64,000 nt of DNA from Marinitoga piezophila KA3 (GTDB taxonomy: Bacteria; Thermotogota; Thermotogae; Petrotogales; Petrotogaceae), in contig NC_016751.1 of NCBI RefSeq assembly GCF_000255135.1, positions 1,302,001-1,366,000 on the forward strand, read 5' to 3'. Of this stretch, positions 18,167 through 24,957 are shown in pieces. A program made the translations under genes and the position numbers. The first letter of the stretch is position 1, and the number at the start of each line of letters is the position of its first letter. The notes below the pieces were generated by a model. That model was not told the DNA's origin. It saw only the letters and a program-made list of their open reading frames with translations, and searched no databases.

Positions 18167-18216
18167 TTGTCACAATCGTCTACAAGGATTCTACAGTTGT
18201 CACACAGTCACAATTG
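18167..18216 (+). repeat. 50-bp direct repeat, upstream copy (iteron-like)
   Basis: This 50-base block matches 19420-19469 at 46 of 50 positions, the last 30 being identical. It contains TCACA, TCTACA, TCTACA, TCACA and TCACA units spaced 9, 11, 10 and 8 bases apart, i.e. on roughly one face of the helix, and ends in CAATTG. It overlaps the probable -35 region of the ATPase gene. Confidence 0.93.
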
Positions 18217-18227
18217 TATGTTATAAT
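18197..18227 (+). promoter_or_regulatory. Probable promoter of the Cdc6-like ATPase gene
   Basis: A perfect TATAAT (18222-18227) lies 21 bases before the ATG. A TTGTCA (18197-18202) 19 bases upstream could be the -35 and lies inside the 50-bp repeat, so a protein bound to the repeat would block or steer transcription (inference). Confidence 0.55.
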
Positions 18228-18248
18228 AATTAATAGGGGGTGATGATT

Positions 18249-19418
18249 ATGGATAATGATAAATTGAAATATATAATTTCTTCACTATTTGATGTCCCCA
18301 TTAGCAATAAAGATTTGCTTGTAGATAGGGAAAAAGAATTAAAACATTTAAATAATCTTGCATATTTTCAACCCATGGGAATTTTTGGAGTATGTGGTGA
18401 AACTGGTGTAGGAAAAACTACTGTTTTGAATTTTATAGAAACAGCAGATTCCACAAAATTCAATATATTAATTACTGAAAAAGATTCTAAAGAGGTTATT
18501 ATAGCTGATTTTCTTTATAAATTATCAAAATTATCATTATCTTTAAAAAATAAAAATATAGAAAAAATAGCCCTGGAAGCAAAAGATTTTATTTTAACAG
18601 AAAAAAGTTTTAACTCAAATTATAGCGGGGGAATAAATGCTTTTGCAAGTGCAATGTATGAAAAAGGATTGTCAAATAAAAAAAGATTTAATATATATAC
18701 TATTAAGGAGTATATTGAAAAATTGCTTGAATTATTGATAAGAGAATATGGAAAAATTTTAATTGTAATAGATGAATTAGATAAAGAAAAAAAAGATGAA
18801 GTTCTGAATATTCTTGATTCTTTGAAAAATATACTTTTAAAAGAAAATGTTATTACAATTGTTTCTTTACCTTTTTCAATTTATAGGGAATACTCTAATG
18901 ATAGAATGCGATGGAATGAGAGTGGAAATTTAGAAAATATTTTTAAAGATATGATTTTTCTGGATCCACTTACAAAAGAAGATATAAAAAAATTAATATT
19001 AAAACGTATTAAAGATTATCCTGATTATTTTCATATTAATGCTCTTGAAGAAATTGCTTCTTTTAGTGATGGGAATCCAAGAGATGCTTTATGGCTTGCT
19101 CAACAAATTGCTTTATATAATACAGATAAAAAGAAAATTGATGAAACAACTGCCAAAGAAACTATAAAAAGTATTTTTTTACGAACTTTTTCTAAAATAA
19201 AATCCTTTACCGAAATACAAAAAATTATCCTAAAGGAAATTATTAAAGAAAACATAGATAGAACATCATTAGTTAAAAAATTACAGAAAAAAAATATAAA
19301 ACGGCAAACAATATATACTTATATTACCCGCTGGAAAAATGAAGGATTAATTTTAGAAAATGATGATGGAATATTATCTTTACCAGCAAAAGTAAAATAT
19401 TATGTAGAAAATTTATAA
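18249..19418 (+). CDS. Orc1/Cdc6-like AAA+ ATPase with C-terminal winged helix
   Basis: 389 residues from the ATG 8 bases after GGGGG. Walker A is GETGVGKTT (50-58), Walker B LIVIDELDK (171-179), and the SFSDGNPRDALWLAQQ segment (271-286) matches the sensor-2 region of Cdc6-type AAA+ proteins. It begins, like them, with a VDREKELKHL entry segment (25-34). Residues about 320-389 form a winged helix (TSLVKKLQKKNIKRQTIYTYITRWKNEGLI). This plan fits proteins that load helicases or act as DNA-bound switches; ExeA/TniB-like ATPases are the alternative. The gene stands alone, with a matching 50-bp repeat on each side. Function is not established. Confidence 0.8.
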   Translation: MDNDKLKYIISSLFDVPISNKDLLVDREKELKHLNNLAYFQPMGIFGVCGETGVGKTTVLNFIETADSTKFNILITEKDSKEVIIADFLYKLSKLSLSLKNKNIEKIALEAKDFILTEKSFNSNYSGGINAFASAMYEKGLSNKKRFNIYTIKEYIEKLLELLIREYGKILIVIDELDKEKKDEVLNILDSLKNILLKENVITIVSLPFSIYREYSNDRMRWNESGNLENIFKDMIFLDPLTKEDIKKLILKRIKDYPDYFHINALEEIASFSDGNPRDALWLAQQIALYNTDKKKIDETTAKETIKSIFLRTFSKIKSFTEIQKIILKEIIKENIDRTSLVKKLQKKNIKRQTIYTYITRWKNEGLILENDDGILSLPAKVKYYVENL

Positions 19419-19419
19419 T

Positions 19420-19469
19420 TTGTCACAGTTGTCTACAGAGATTCTACAGTTGTCACACAGTCACAATTG
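19420..19469 (+). repeat. 50-bp direct repeat, downstream copy (iteron-like)
   Basis: Matches 18167-18216 with four substitutions, all near the left half and all transitions. It starts two bases after the ATPase stop codon and runs directly into the terminator, so it serves no downstream gene as promoter. The same five TCACA/TCTACA units are kept. Confidence 0.93.
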
Positions 19470-19501
19470 AAAGAGATGGAATTTTCCATCTCTTTTTTTA
19501 T
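19470..19501 (+). terminator. Terminator after the Cdc6-like ATPase unit
   Basis: AAAGAGATGGAA / TTCCATCTCTTT stem followed by a T run, abutting the downstream direct repeat. Confidence 0.85.
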
Positions 19502-19579
19502 TTCTAAGTTTTTTCTAAGGTTAATATGTTAATATATATTTGCAAAAAAATGAAAAAGATCATTGTGGGGGTGAGTGAT

Positions 19580-21163
19580 ATGAAGAAAAGTAGTTCTTTA
19601 CAAAAGTTTCGACTGGCGGTACAGATTGTTTTTGTTGCGTTTGTGTTGTATGTGAGTATTGGACATTATATTGTAGAAAATAATCCTGGTGTTGAGTTAT
19701 TTGGTGTTGCAAGTTTGCATACATTATGTCCATATGGTGGAGTTGTAAATCTTTATACATTTTTTACCACTGGAAATTATGTAAGTAAACTACATCAATC
19801 GGTGTTTATTATGCTATTTGCATTGTTTGCACTTTTGCTATTTACCGGTGCAAGTTTTTGTGGTTGGATATGTCCTTTAGGTTCTGTTCAGGAATGGGTT
19901 GGAAAACTTGGAAAAAAGATTTTTAAAGATAAATATAATAGAGTTCCTGTAAAGGTTGATAGAGTTCTAAGATATTTAAAGTATATTGTTCTTGCAATTA
20001 TTATTATTCAAACAGCACGAACAAGTAAGTTAGTTTTTGAACCATATGATCCGTATTATAATCTGTTTAATATATGGACAGATGAAATTGCAATTACTGG
20101 ATATATTTCTGTATTGCTCGTTTTAGGATTGTCGTTATTTGTAGAAAGACCATTTTGTAGATATGCATGTCCTTTAGGTGCTATAAATGGTTTGTTTAAT
20201 TCTTTTAGTTTTTTAACTATTAAAAGGAAAAAGGATACATGTATAAATTGTAAATTGTGTGATAGAGCATGTCCTGTAGGAATTGTTGTTTCAGAAAAGA
20301 ATGCTATAAACAGTCCTCAATGTATTAGATGTATGAAATGTGTTGAAGCATGTCCAGTAAATGATTCAAGTAAATTAACTCTTCAGGTTAGACCTATTTT
20401 AACTAAACCAGAAGAAAGCAAAAAAACTGTAAGTCTATGGAATTATGCATTTATAGCCCTTGCTTTATTTCTTGGTGTAATTTTAATAGCTAATGTTTCA
20501 GGTAATTTTAATACAGAAAAAATACGAACATACAATTCAATAAATGATATAAGAGGTTCTTCTACTTTACAGGAAATAATAGATAATTATCCTGTTTCAA
20601 AAGAAGAGTTGTATAGAGCATTTAATATTCCTCGAAATATTGTAACAACTGCTAAGTTAAAGGATTTATCTGAATTAATGGGATTTGATGAAGAACTTGA
20701 AATAGTTTCACCGGAAGGTATTAGAAGTTTTGTAGAGTATATTGATATGAATGTTTCTGATTTTCTTGCTGAATATGGAAAAACTATAAATGATTTTGAT
20801 GAATTAAAAAGTATTGAAGGTATTGAAAATATGAGTGTAAGGGATATTATAAAAAAGACTAAACCTGGATTTATTGCATATGTAATTAGTGGATATTTGC
20901 CTGGTGAAGTTTCAGAAAATCAAGAAGCAAATATTAGTAATTCTACTGTTGAAAAAGAAGAACATGATACTTCAGAATTTATTATAAGAGGAAAAACTAC
21001 TTTGAAGGAAATTAAAGAAAATATCGATGATTATAATGCATTTTTGAAAGAATTTGGAATTTCTGAAAAAGAAAGTTCTTTAATGGAATTAAAGGATATT
21101 GTTCAAAAATACAATTTATCAATGTCTGATATTAAGGATTATATTGAATTGCATACAAAATAA
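19580..21163 (+). CDS. NapH/FixG-type membrane 4Fe-4S protein with C-terminal repeats
   Basis: 527 residues; the ATG at 19580 follows GGGGGTG, while an earlier in-frame ATG at 19526 lacks a site. About five or six membrane segments lie in the first 320 residues. Two membrane-edge Cys motifs, CGWICPLG and CRYACPLG, match NapH/YccM proteins, and two ferredoxin clusters follow (CINCKLCDRACP and CIRCMKCVEACP). After a last membrane segment there is a roughly 200-residue tail, with two related helical units (RGSSTLQEIIDNY and RGKTTLKEIKENI starts). It probably passes electrons between the membrane and an unknown partner. No reductase gene is adjacent. Confidence 0.85.
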   Translation: MKKSSSLQKFRLAVQIVFVAFVLYVSIGHYIVENNPGVELFGVASLHTLCPYGGVVNLYTFFTTGNYVSKLHQSVFIMLFALFALLLFTGASFCGWICPLGSVQEWVGKLGKKIFKDKYNRVPVKVDRVLRYLKYIVLAIIIIQTARTSKLVFEPYDPYYNLFNIWTDEIAITGYISVLLVLGLSLFVERPFCRYACPLGAINGLFNSFSFLTIKRKKDTCINCKLCDRACPVGIVVSEKNAINSPQCIRCMKCVEACPVNDSSKLTLQVRPILTKPEESKKTVSLWNYAFIALALFLGVILIANVSGNFNTEKIRTYNSINDIRGSSTLQEIIDNYPVSKEELYRAFNIPRNIVTTAKLKDLSELMGFDEELEIVSPEGIRSFVEYIDMNVSDFLAEYGKTINDFDELKSIEGIENMSVRDIIKKTKPGFIAYVISGYLPGEVSENQEANISNSTVEKEEHDTSEFIIRGKTTLKEIKENIDDYNAFLKEFGISEKESSLMELKDIVQKYNLSMSDIKDYIELHTK

Positions 21164-21190
21164 TAAGAGGGCTTAAGCCCTCTTTATTAT
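21164..21190. terminator. Bidirectional terminator between the 4Fe-4S protein and ybjQ
   Basis: AAGAGGGC-TTAA-GCCCTCTT palindrome lies between two convergent genes. Confidence 0.8.
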
Positions 21191-21501
21191 TTTAATTTTA
21201 CTGCTGTTCCATAAGCTACCATTTCTGCTGCTCCAGCCATAACTGCAGAACTTGAAAACCTCAAACCAATTACTGCATCTGCTCCTAATTTTTCTGCCTC
21301 GTCTATCATACGATTATAGGCTATATTTCTTGCTTCTGTAAGCATTTCTGTATAACCTTTTATTTCTCCTCCTGCAAGTGTTTTAAATGCTGCTGCTATG
21401 TCCCTTCCTAAATGTTTTGAATGAACAACATTACCTATAACTATTCCTAAAACTTCTTCTATTTCTCTTCCAGGAACAAATTCAGATGTAGTTACTATCA
21501 T
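21187..21501 (-). CDS. YbjQ/UPF0145 family protein
   Basis: 104 residues, whole-length match to the YbjQ family: TTSEFVPGREIEEVLGIVIGNVV, the GGEIKGYTEMLTEARNIAYNRMIDEAEKLGADAVIGLRF core and MVAYGTAVKL end. These small proteins form a pentameric beta/alpha ring; they are called heavy-metal-binding by annotation but the function is not settled. The ATG has an AAGGAGGGG site. It lies 16 bases after the ABC permease, so it may be the last gene of that operon. Confidence 0.9.
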   Translation of the reverse strand: MIVTTSEFVPGREIEEVLGIVIGNVVHSKHLGRDIAAAFKTLAGGEIKGYTEMLTEARNIAYNRMIDEAEKLGADAVIGLRFSSSAVMAGAAEMVAYGTAVKLK

Positions 21502-21517
21502 GGAAATCCCCTCCTTA

Positions 21518-22279
21518 TTAAATTTCTTTTTTTCTAAATTGATAATAGGCTATACTAACTATCGTTTCTCCTATTAAGAATAATGAAAGCGTGTATAATA
21601 AATCTATTTTTCCTTCTGAAATAATTTTTGAGCCTAATATATATGGATATGTATTTAAGAAAGATAAAGGTTTAATGAATCCTGCAGCTGTGGTGATAAT
21701 CAATGTCCCAACTGAAACTAATATTGGTTTTACCTGATCATTGAATATTACAGAAAATAATACTGTTATTTCATACCAGAACAATCCACCAAAAAACATA
21801 TGAATAAAATATTTGAATAATAGACTATATGCCAAATCTTTCCCTGAAATTAATGAATATGCAGCTGGTAGAACTATTCCTATTGTTATCCATATAATAA
21901 ACATTGTCAAACCGATATATACTTTTGTGATAAATACATAATCTCTTGATTTTCTTACCAATAAATATTCCATTGTTCCATTTTCATATTCTCTGGAAAA
22001 TAACGGAAAGGCAAAAATAATTGCAAAAATTGGAATTAATTGACCAAAGTTTTTACCGAACCATTGCGTATACATATAATAATTCCAATCATTTAAGTTA
22101 TCCAATATATTTGAAAATCCAAATTTTTCTGCATATGGCTTTATTGCCGCCATATTTTCTTTTATCATATCAACATAAAATTTTTGAAAAGGGGCTATGC
22201 TGAAAAATAATAAAATTAATATTACTATTGAAATTATTGTTCGTGTTTTCATTTCATAAAGTTCTTTTTTCATTACCAT
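21518..22279 (-). CDS. ABC transporter permease (ABC-2 type)
   Basis: 253 residues with six hydrophobic segments. The SREYENGTMEYLLVRKSRDYVFITKVYIGL segment in the second quarter is the typical coupling region of ABC-2 permeases. Together with the ATPase encoded just upstream (overlap 7 bases) and the YtrA-type GntR regulator it forms the common GntR-ABC-permease cassette linked to cell envelope stress or antimicrobial export in Firmicutes. The substrate cannot be told from the sequence. Confidence 0.85.
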   Translation of the reverse strand: MVMKKELYEMKTRTIISIVILILLFFSIAPFQKFYVDMIKENMAAIKPYAEKFGFSNILDNLNDWNYYMYTQWFGKNFGQLIPIFAIIFAFPLFSREYENGTMEYLLVRKSRDYVFITKVYIGLTMFIIWITIGIVLPAAYSLISGKDLAYSLLFKYFIHMFFGGLFWYEITVLFSVIFNDQVKPILVSVGTLIITTAAGFIKPLSFLNTYPYILGSKIISEGKIDLLYTLSLFLIGETIVSIAYYQFRKKEI

Positions 22280-23043
22280 TCCCCCTTTACCACTGCTTCA
22301 AAGATTTCATCTATAGTAACAGGTTCTCCATCTTGATTTTTTACTATCCAGATATTTTCATTTTCCAATTTTTTCCATAAATACCCTTTTGTTTTTTCGT
22401 TTTTTGGTAATGATATTGCTGTATATTTTGTTTTTATGTTATCAAGATAATCTAATTCTAAAATCTTTCCTTTTGACATTATCGCAACTCTATCTGCAAT
22501 TTTTTCAACTTCAGAAAGTATGTGACTGGTATATAATATGCTTTTTTCCTGATATGAGCTTTCACGTATTATTTCAAGTACTGTGTTTCTCATTAATGGA
22601 TCCAATCCCCAGGTTGGTTCATCAAGAATATATAAATCAGCATCCTGTGAAAAGGTTAATATTACATACACCTGAGTAAGCATACCATGGGATAGATTTG
22701 AAATTTTTGTGTTTTTATTTATTTGAAATTTATCCAGCAATTCATATGCTTTTTCAATAGAAAAATTTTCTGTAAGCTCGTTGTTGATTTCTATCATTTT
22801 TTTAACTGTTAATGATTTGTAGAGATTCTTTTTTTCAGGTAAATATGCAACTTTTCCATTTAAATATATTTTTCCGCTATTTGGCCATCTTAAATCAAGA
22901 ATACATTTTATTATTGATGTTTTTCCTGCACCATTTGGTCCAATAAGTCCAAAGATTTCACCTTTTTCAATTTCAAATGAAACGTTATTGACTGCTGTAA
23001 GAGTTCCATATTTTTTTACAAGGTTATCAACTTTTAATATCAT
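22273..23043 (-). CDS. ABC transporter ATP-binding protein
   Basis: 256 residues from the ATG with TGGAGGTGA upstream; a longer in-frame start overlaps the regulator. Walker A GLIGPNGAGKTSIIK, Q-loop region replaced by VAYLPEKKNLY (Pro-Glu instead of Gln, common in this subfamily), signature NLSHGMLTQVYVILTFSQ, Walker B LYILDEPTWGLDP and the H-loop YTSHI are visible. The signature reads LSHGM rather than LSGGQ, a shift seen in YtrB-type ATPases. It drives the permease encoded next to it. Co-transcribed with the GntR regulator (20-base gap). Confidence 0.92.
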   Translation of the reverse strand: MILKVDNLVKKYGTLTAVNNVSFEIEKGEIFGLIGPNGAGKTSIIKCILDLRWPNSGKIYLNGKVAYLPEKKNLYKSLTVKKMIEINNELTENFSIEKAYELLDKFQINKNTKISNLSHGMLTQVYVILTFSQDADLYILDEPTWGLDPLMRNTVLEIIRESSYQEKSILYTSHILSEVEKIADRVAIMSKGKILELDYLDNIKTKYTAISLPKNEKTKGYLWKKLENENIWIVKNQDGEPVTIDEIFEAVVKGEW

Positions 23044-23063
23044 GGATTCACCTCCAGATTTTA

Positions 23064-23423
23064 TCAATCATCATATAACTTATTGATTATTGATATCAAT
23101 TTTTCTTTTTGAATTTTTGCGTTTTTACATTCTAAAACACTTTTTTGAAAATTTTCTAATTTTTTTTCTATAAACTGATTTTCATCAATTCCTAATACTA
23201 TATATCCTGAACCTCTTACTGATTTTATTACTCCTTCAAATTCGAGTTCTTTATATGCTCTTGATACAGTATTTAAATTTACACCTAGTTCTTTTGCAAG
23301 AACTCTTATTGAAGGAATAAATTCATCTTTTTTGAGTTCATTGGTAAGGATTTTTTCTTTTATCTTGTTTTTTATTTGTTCGTAAACAGGAGTGTGCGAA
23401 TGAAAGTCTATGGAAAACCACAT
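23064..23423 (-). CDS. GntR family regulator, YtrA type
   Basis: 119 residues. The N-terminal 70 residues form the GntR winged helix (PVYEQIKNKIKEKILTNELKKDEFIPSIRVLAKELGVNLNTVSRAYKELEFEGVIKSVRGSGYIVL). The remaining 45 residues are one helical pair, which is the short YtrA tail that mediates dimerisation and usually lacks a ligand pocket. Such proteins repress their own ABC operon. A dyad overlapping the promoter lies 16 bases upstream of the start, supporting autoregulation. Confidence 0.93.
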   Translation of the reverse strand: MWFSIDFHSHTPVYEQIKNKIKEKILTNELKKDEFIPSIRVLAKELGVNLNTVSRAYKELEFEGVIKSVRGSGYIVLGIDENQFIEKKLENFQKSVLECKNAKIQKEKLISIINKLYDD

Positions 23424-23438
23424 TTATATCACCTCTGT

Positions 23439-23457
23439 ACTATTATACTATGATAGT
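23439..23457 (-). promoter_or_regulatory. Operator dyad and -10 of the GntR-ABC operon
   Basis: ACTATTATACTATGATAGT is a 19-base dyad, complementary with itself at 16 of 19 positions. Read on the minus strand it contains TATAAT (complement of 23442-23447), so a bound repressor would cover the -10. The ribosome site and GntR start codon follow. Confidence 0.65.
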
Positions 23458-23504
23458 AGGTTAAAAATCAATGATGATTTGATGAAGTTTTGTTAATCGA
23501 GAAA

Positions 23505-23541
23505 AATAAAAAATTCGACAGGATTTCCTGTCGAATTTTTT
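23505..23541 (-). terminator. Terminator of nagA
   Basis: AAATTCGACAGGA / TCCTGTCGAATTT stem flanked by A and T runs, ending at the nagA stop codon. Confidence 0.88.
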
Positions 23542-24619
23542 AGGTGTATTCCCCTTCGAATATTGTTTTTTTAAGGTTTAAATTTTTATCTAATAATACA
23601 AGATTTGCAATATAGCCCTCTTTTATTCTTCCTAAGTTTTGAAGTTTCAGGTTTTGTGCTGCGTTGTATGAGGATACTTTCGCAAGTTCCGTTAATGTAC
23701 AATTGGTAAACTTTTTGAAGTTTTTAATTGCTTTGTCGAATACTAATGTACTCCCTGCTATTGTTCCGTCTTTTAATGTTGCTTTTCCATCTCTTACCGT
23801 AACTTCAAGACCACCAAGATCATATTTTCCATCATTTAATCCCGCAGCGCTCATTGAGTCTGTTATTAGTATAATATCATCGATATTTTTTATTTTATAT
23901 ATTAGTTTAACAAAATCCGGTGATGTGTGGATTCCATCAACTATCATTTCTATTTTAAAGTTTTCAAGCATTACTGCACCAACTCCACCTAATTCACGGT
24001 GATGCAGTCCTTTTATTGCATTTGGAAAGTGAGTTATTCTGTTTATTCCTTTTTCATATGCTTTTTTGAATTCCTGATAATCTGCTTCTGTATGGCCAAG
24101 GGATATTACTGTGTTATTTTTATGAATTATATTTATTACGTCATAAAATCCTTTTATTTCAGGTGCCATTGTTATTAATTTTATTTTTTCATTTAGTATT
24201 TCTTTTATTTCTTTTTCTTCTGGATTTCTAATGTATTCAGGATTTTGTGCTCCTTTTTTGTTTATGTTTATATATGGTCCTTCAAGGTGTATTCCTTTTA
24301 TTGATTTTTCTATTGGTGTGTTTTTAATAACGTTTTTTATTTGCTCTTTAGATGCTGAAACTGTTGTTGGAAAGAATGTGGTAACTCCGTGTTTGAAGTT
24401 CATTTCTGCCCATTGTTTGAAATCTTTTTCTGTTGCGGTCATTGTGTCTATTCCGCCATAACCGTGAGTATGCGTGTCTATAAATCCGGGCATTAATATG
24501 TAGTCGTAATATGAATCTTCTGTTTTTATTATTTTTTCTATTTTTCCATTGTTGATTATTATTTTTCCGGTGTATTCTCCATCAATAGGATCAACGATGA
24601 GTAATTTGGATATTTCCAT
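23540..24619 (-). CDS. nagA: N-acetylglucosamine-6-phosphate deacetylase
   Basis: 359 residues from the ATG with AAGGAGAG upstream; a longer in-frame start reads into the repeat and is rejected. NagA removes acetate from GlcNAc-6-P in amino sugar recycling. It shows MPGFIDTHTHGYGGIDTMTA (metal-binding HxH-type segment), GVTTFFPTT, IHLEGPYI with the metal Glu, SLGHTEADY, THFPNAIKGLHHRELG, DGIHTSPD and the catalytic Asp in LITDSMSAAG. It stands alone; no nagB or transporter is adjacent. Its promoter must lie inside the structured repeat directly upstream. Confidence 0.94.
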   Translation of the reverse strand: MEISKLLIVDPIDGEYTGKIIINNGKIEKIIKTEDSYYDYILMPGFIDTHTHGYGGIDTMTATEKDFKQWAEMNFKHGVTTFFPTTVSASKEQIKNVIKNTPIEKSIKGIHLEGPYININKKGAQNPEYIRNPEEKEIKEILNEKIKLITMAPEIKGFYDVINIIHKNNTVISLGHTEADYQEFKKAYEKGINRITHFPNAIKGLHHRELGGVGAVMLENFKIEMIVDGIHTSPDFVKLIYKIKNIDDIILITDSMSAAGLNDGKYDLGGLEVTVRDGKATLKDGTIAGSTLVFDKAIKNFKKFTNCTLTELAKVSSYNAAQNLKLQNLGRIKEGYIANLVLLDKNLNLKKTIFEGEYT

Positions 24620-24633
24620 CTTTGTCTCTCCTT

Positions 24634-24957
24634 TTCGAAAATAGAAATAATAATATTCATTCAAACAGCAAGAAATTCTAATCCTCGCTCCATTTGAATT
24701 TTTTTTATGTTGAAAAAAGTTCATTCATACGACTTGAGTGCTAATCTTCAAAAAATCTCTTTGAAAGTAGAAAAATAATATTCACTCAGACGGCAAGAAT
24801 TTCTGATCCTTGCTCCATTTGAAAATTCGGGCACGCTCAGACACTTCGTCCATGAAGTGCTTCGCTTTCCAAAACGTCCTGTTTTTCCAACCCGAATTTT
24901 CTGCATTCCGCTTCGGGAAATTCTTAGTCTTCGCTCATATTATTATTTCTATTTTAT
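24634..24957. repeat. Nested palindromic repeat, copy 2
   Basis: It fills the whole gap between nagA and the HD-GYP gene. The outer arms AAAATAGAAATAATAATAT (24638-24656) and their perfect 19-base complement (24937-24955) carry changes relative to copy 1 on both sides. Inside lie a second left arm resembling copy 1 (around 24767-24805) and a core almost identical to copy 1: GAAAATTCGGG / CCCGAATTTTC closing CACTTC-gtccat-GAAGTG and AAAAC-gtcct-GTTTT. The right arm overlaps the stop codon of the HD-GYP gene, and the left arm begins just before the nagA ribosome site. Confidence 0.85.

Noticed and set aside
23540-24724. Longer nagA form starting at 24724
   Set aside because: The extra 35 residues come from the palindromic repeat, while the ATG at 24619 has a proper ribosome site and matches family length.
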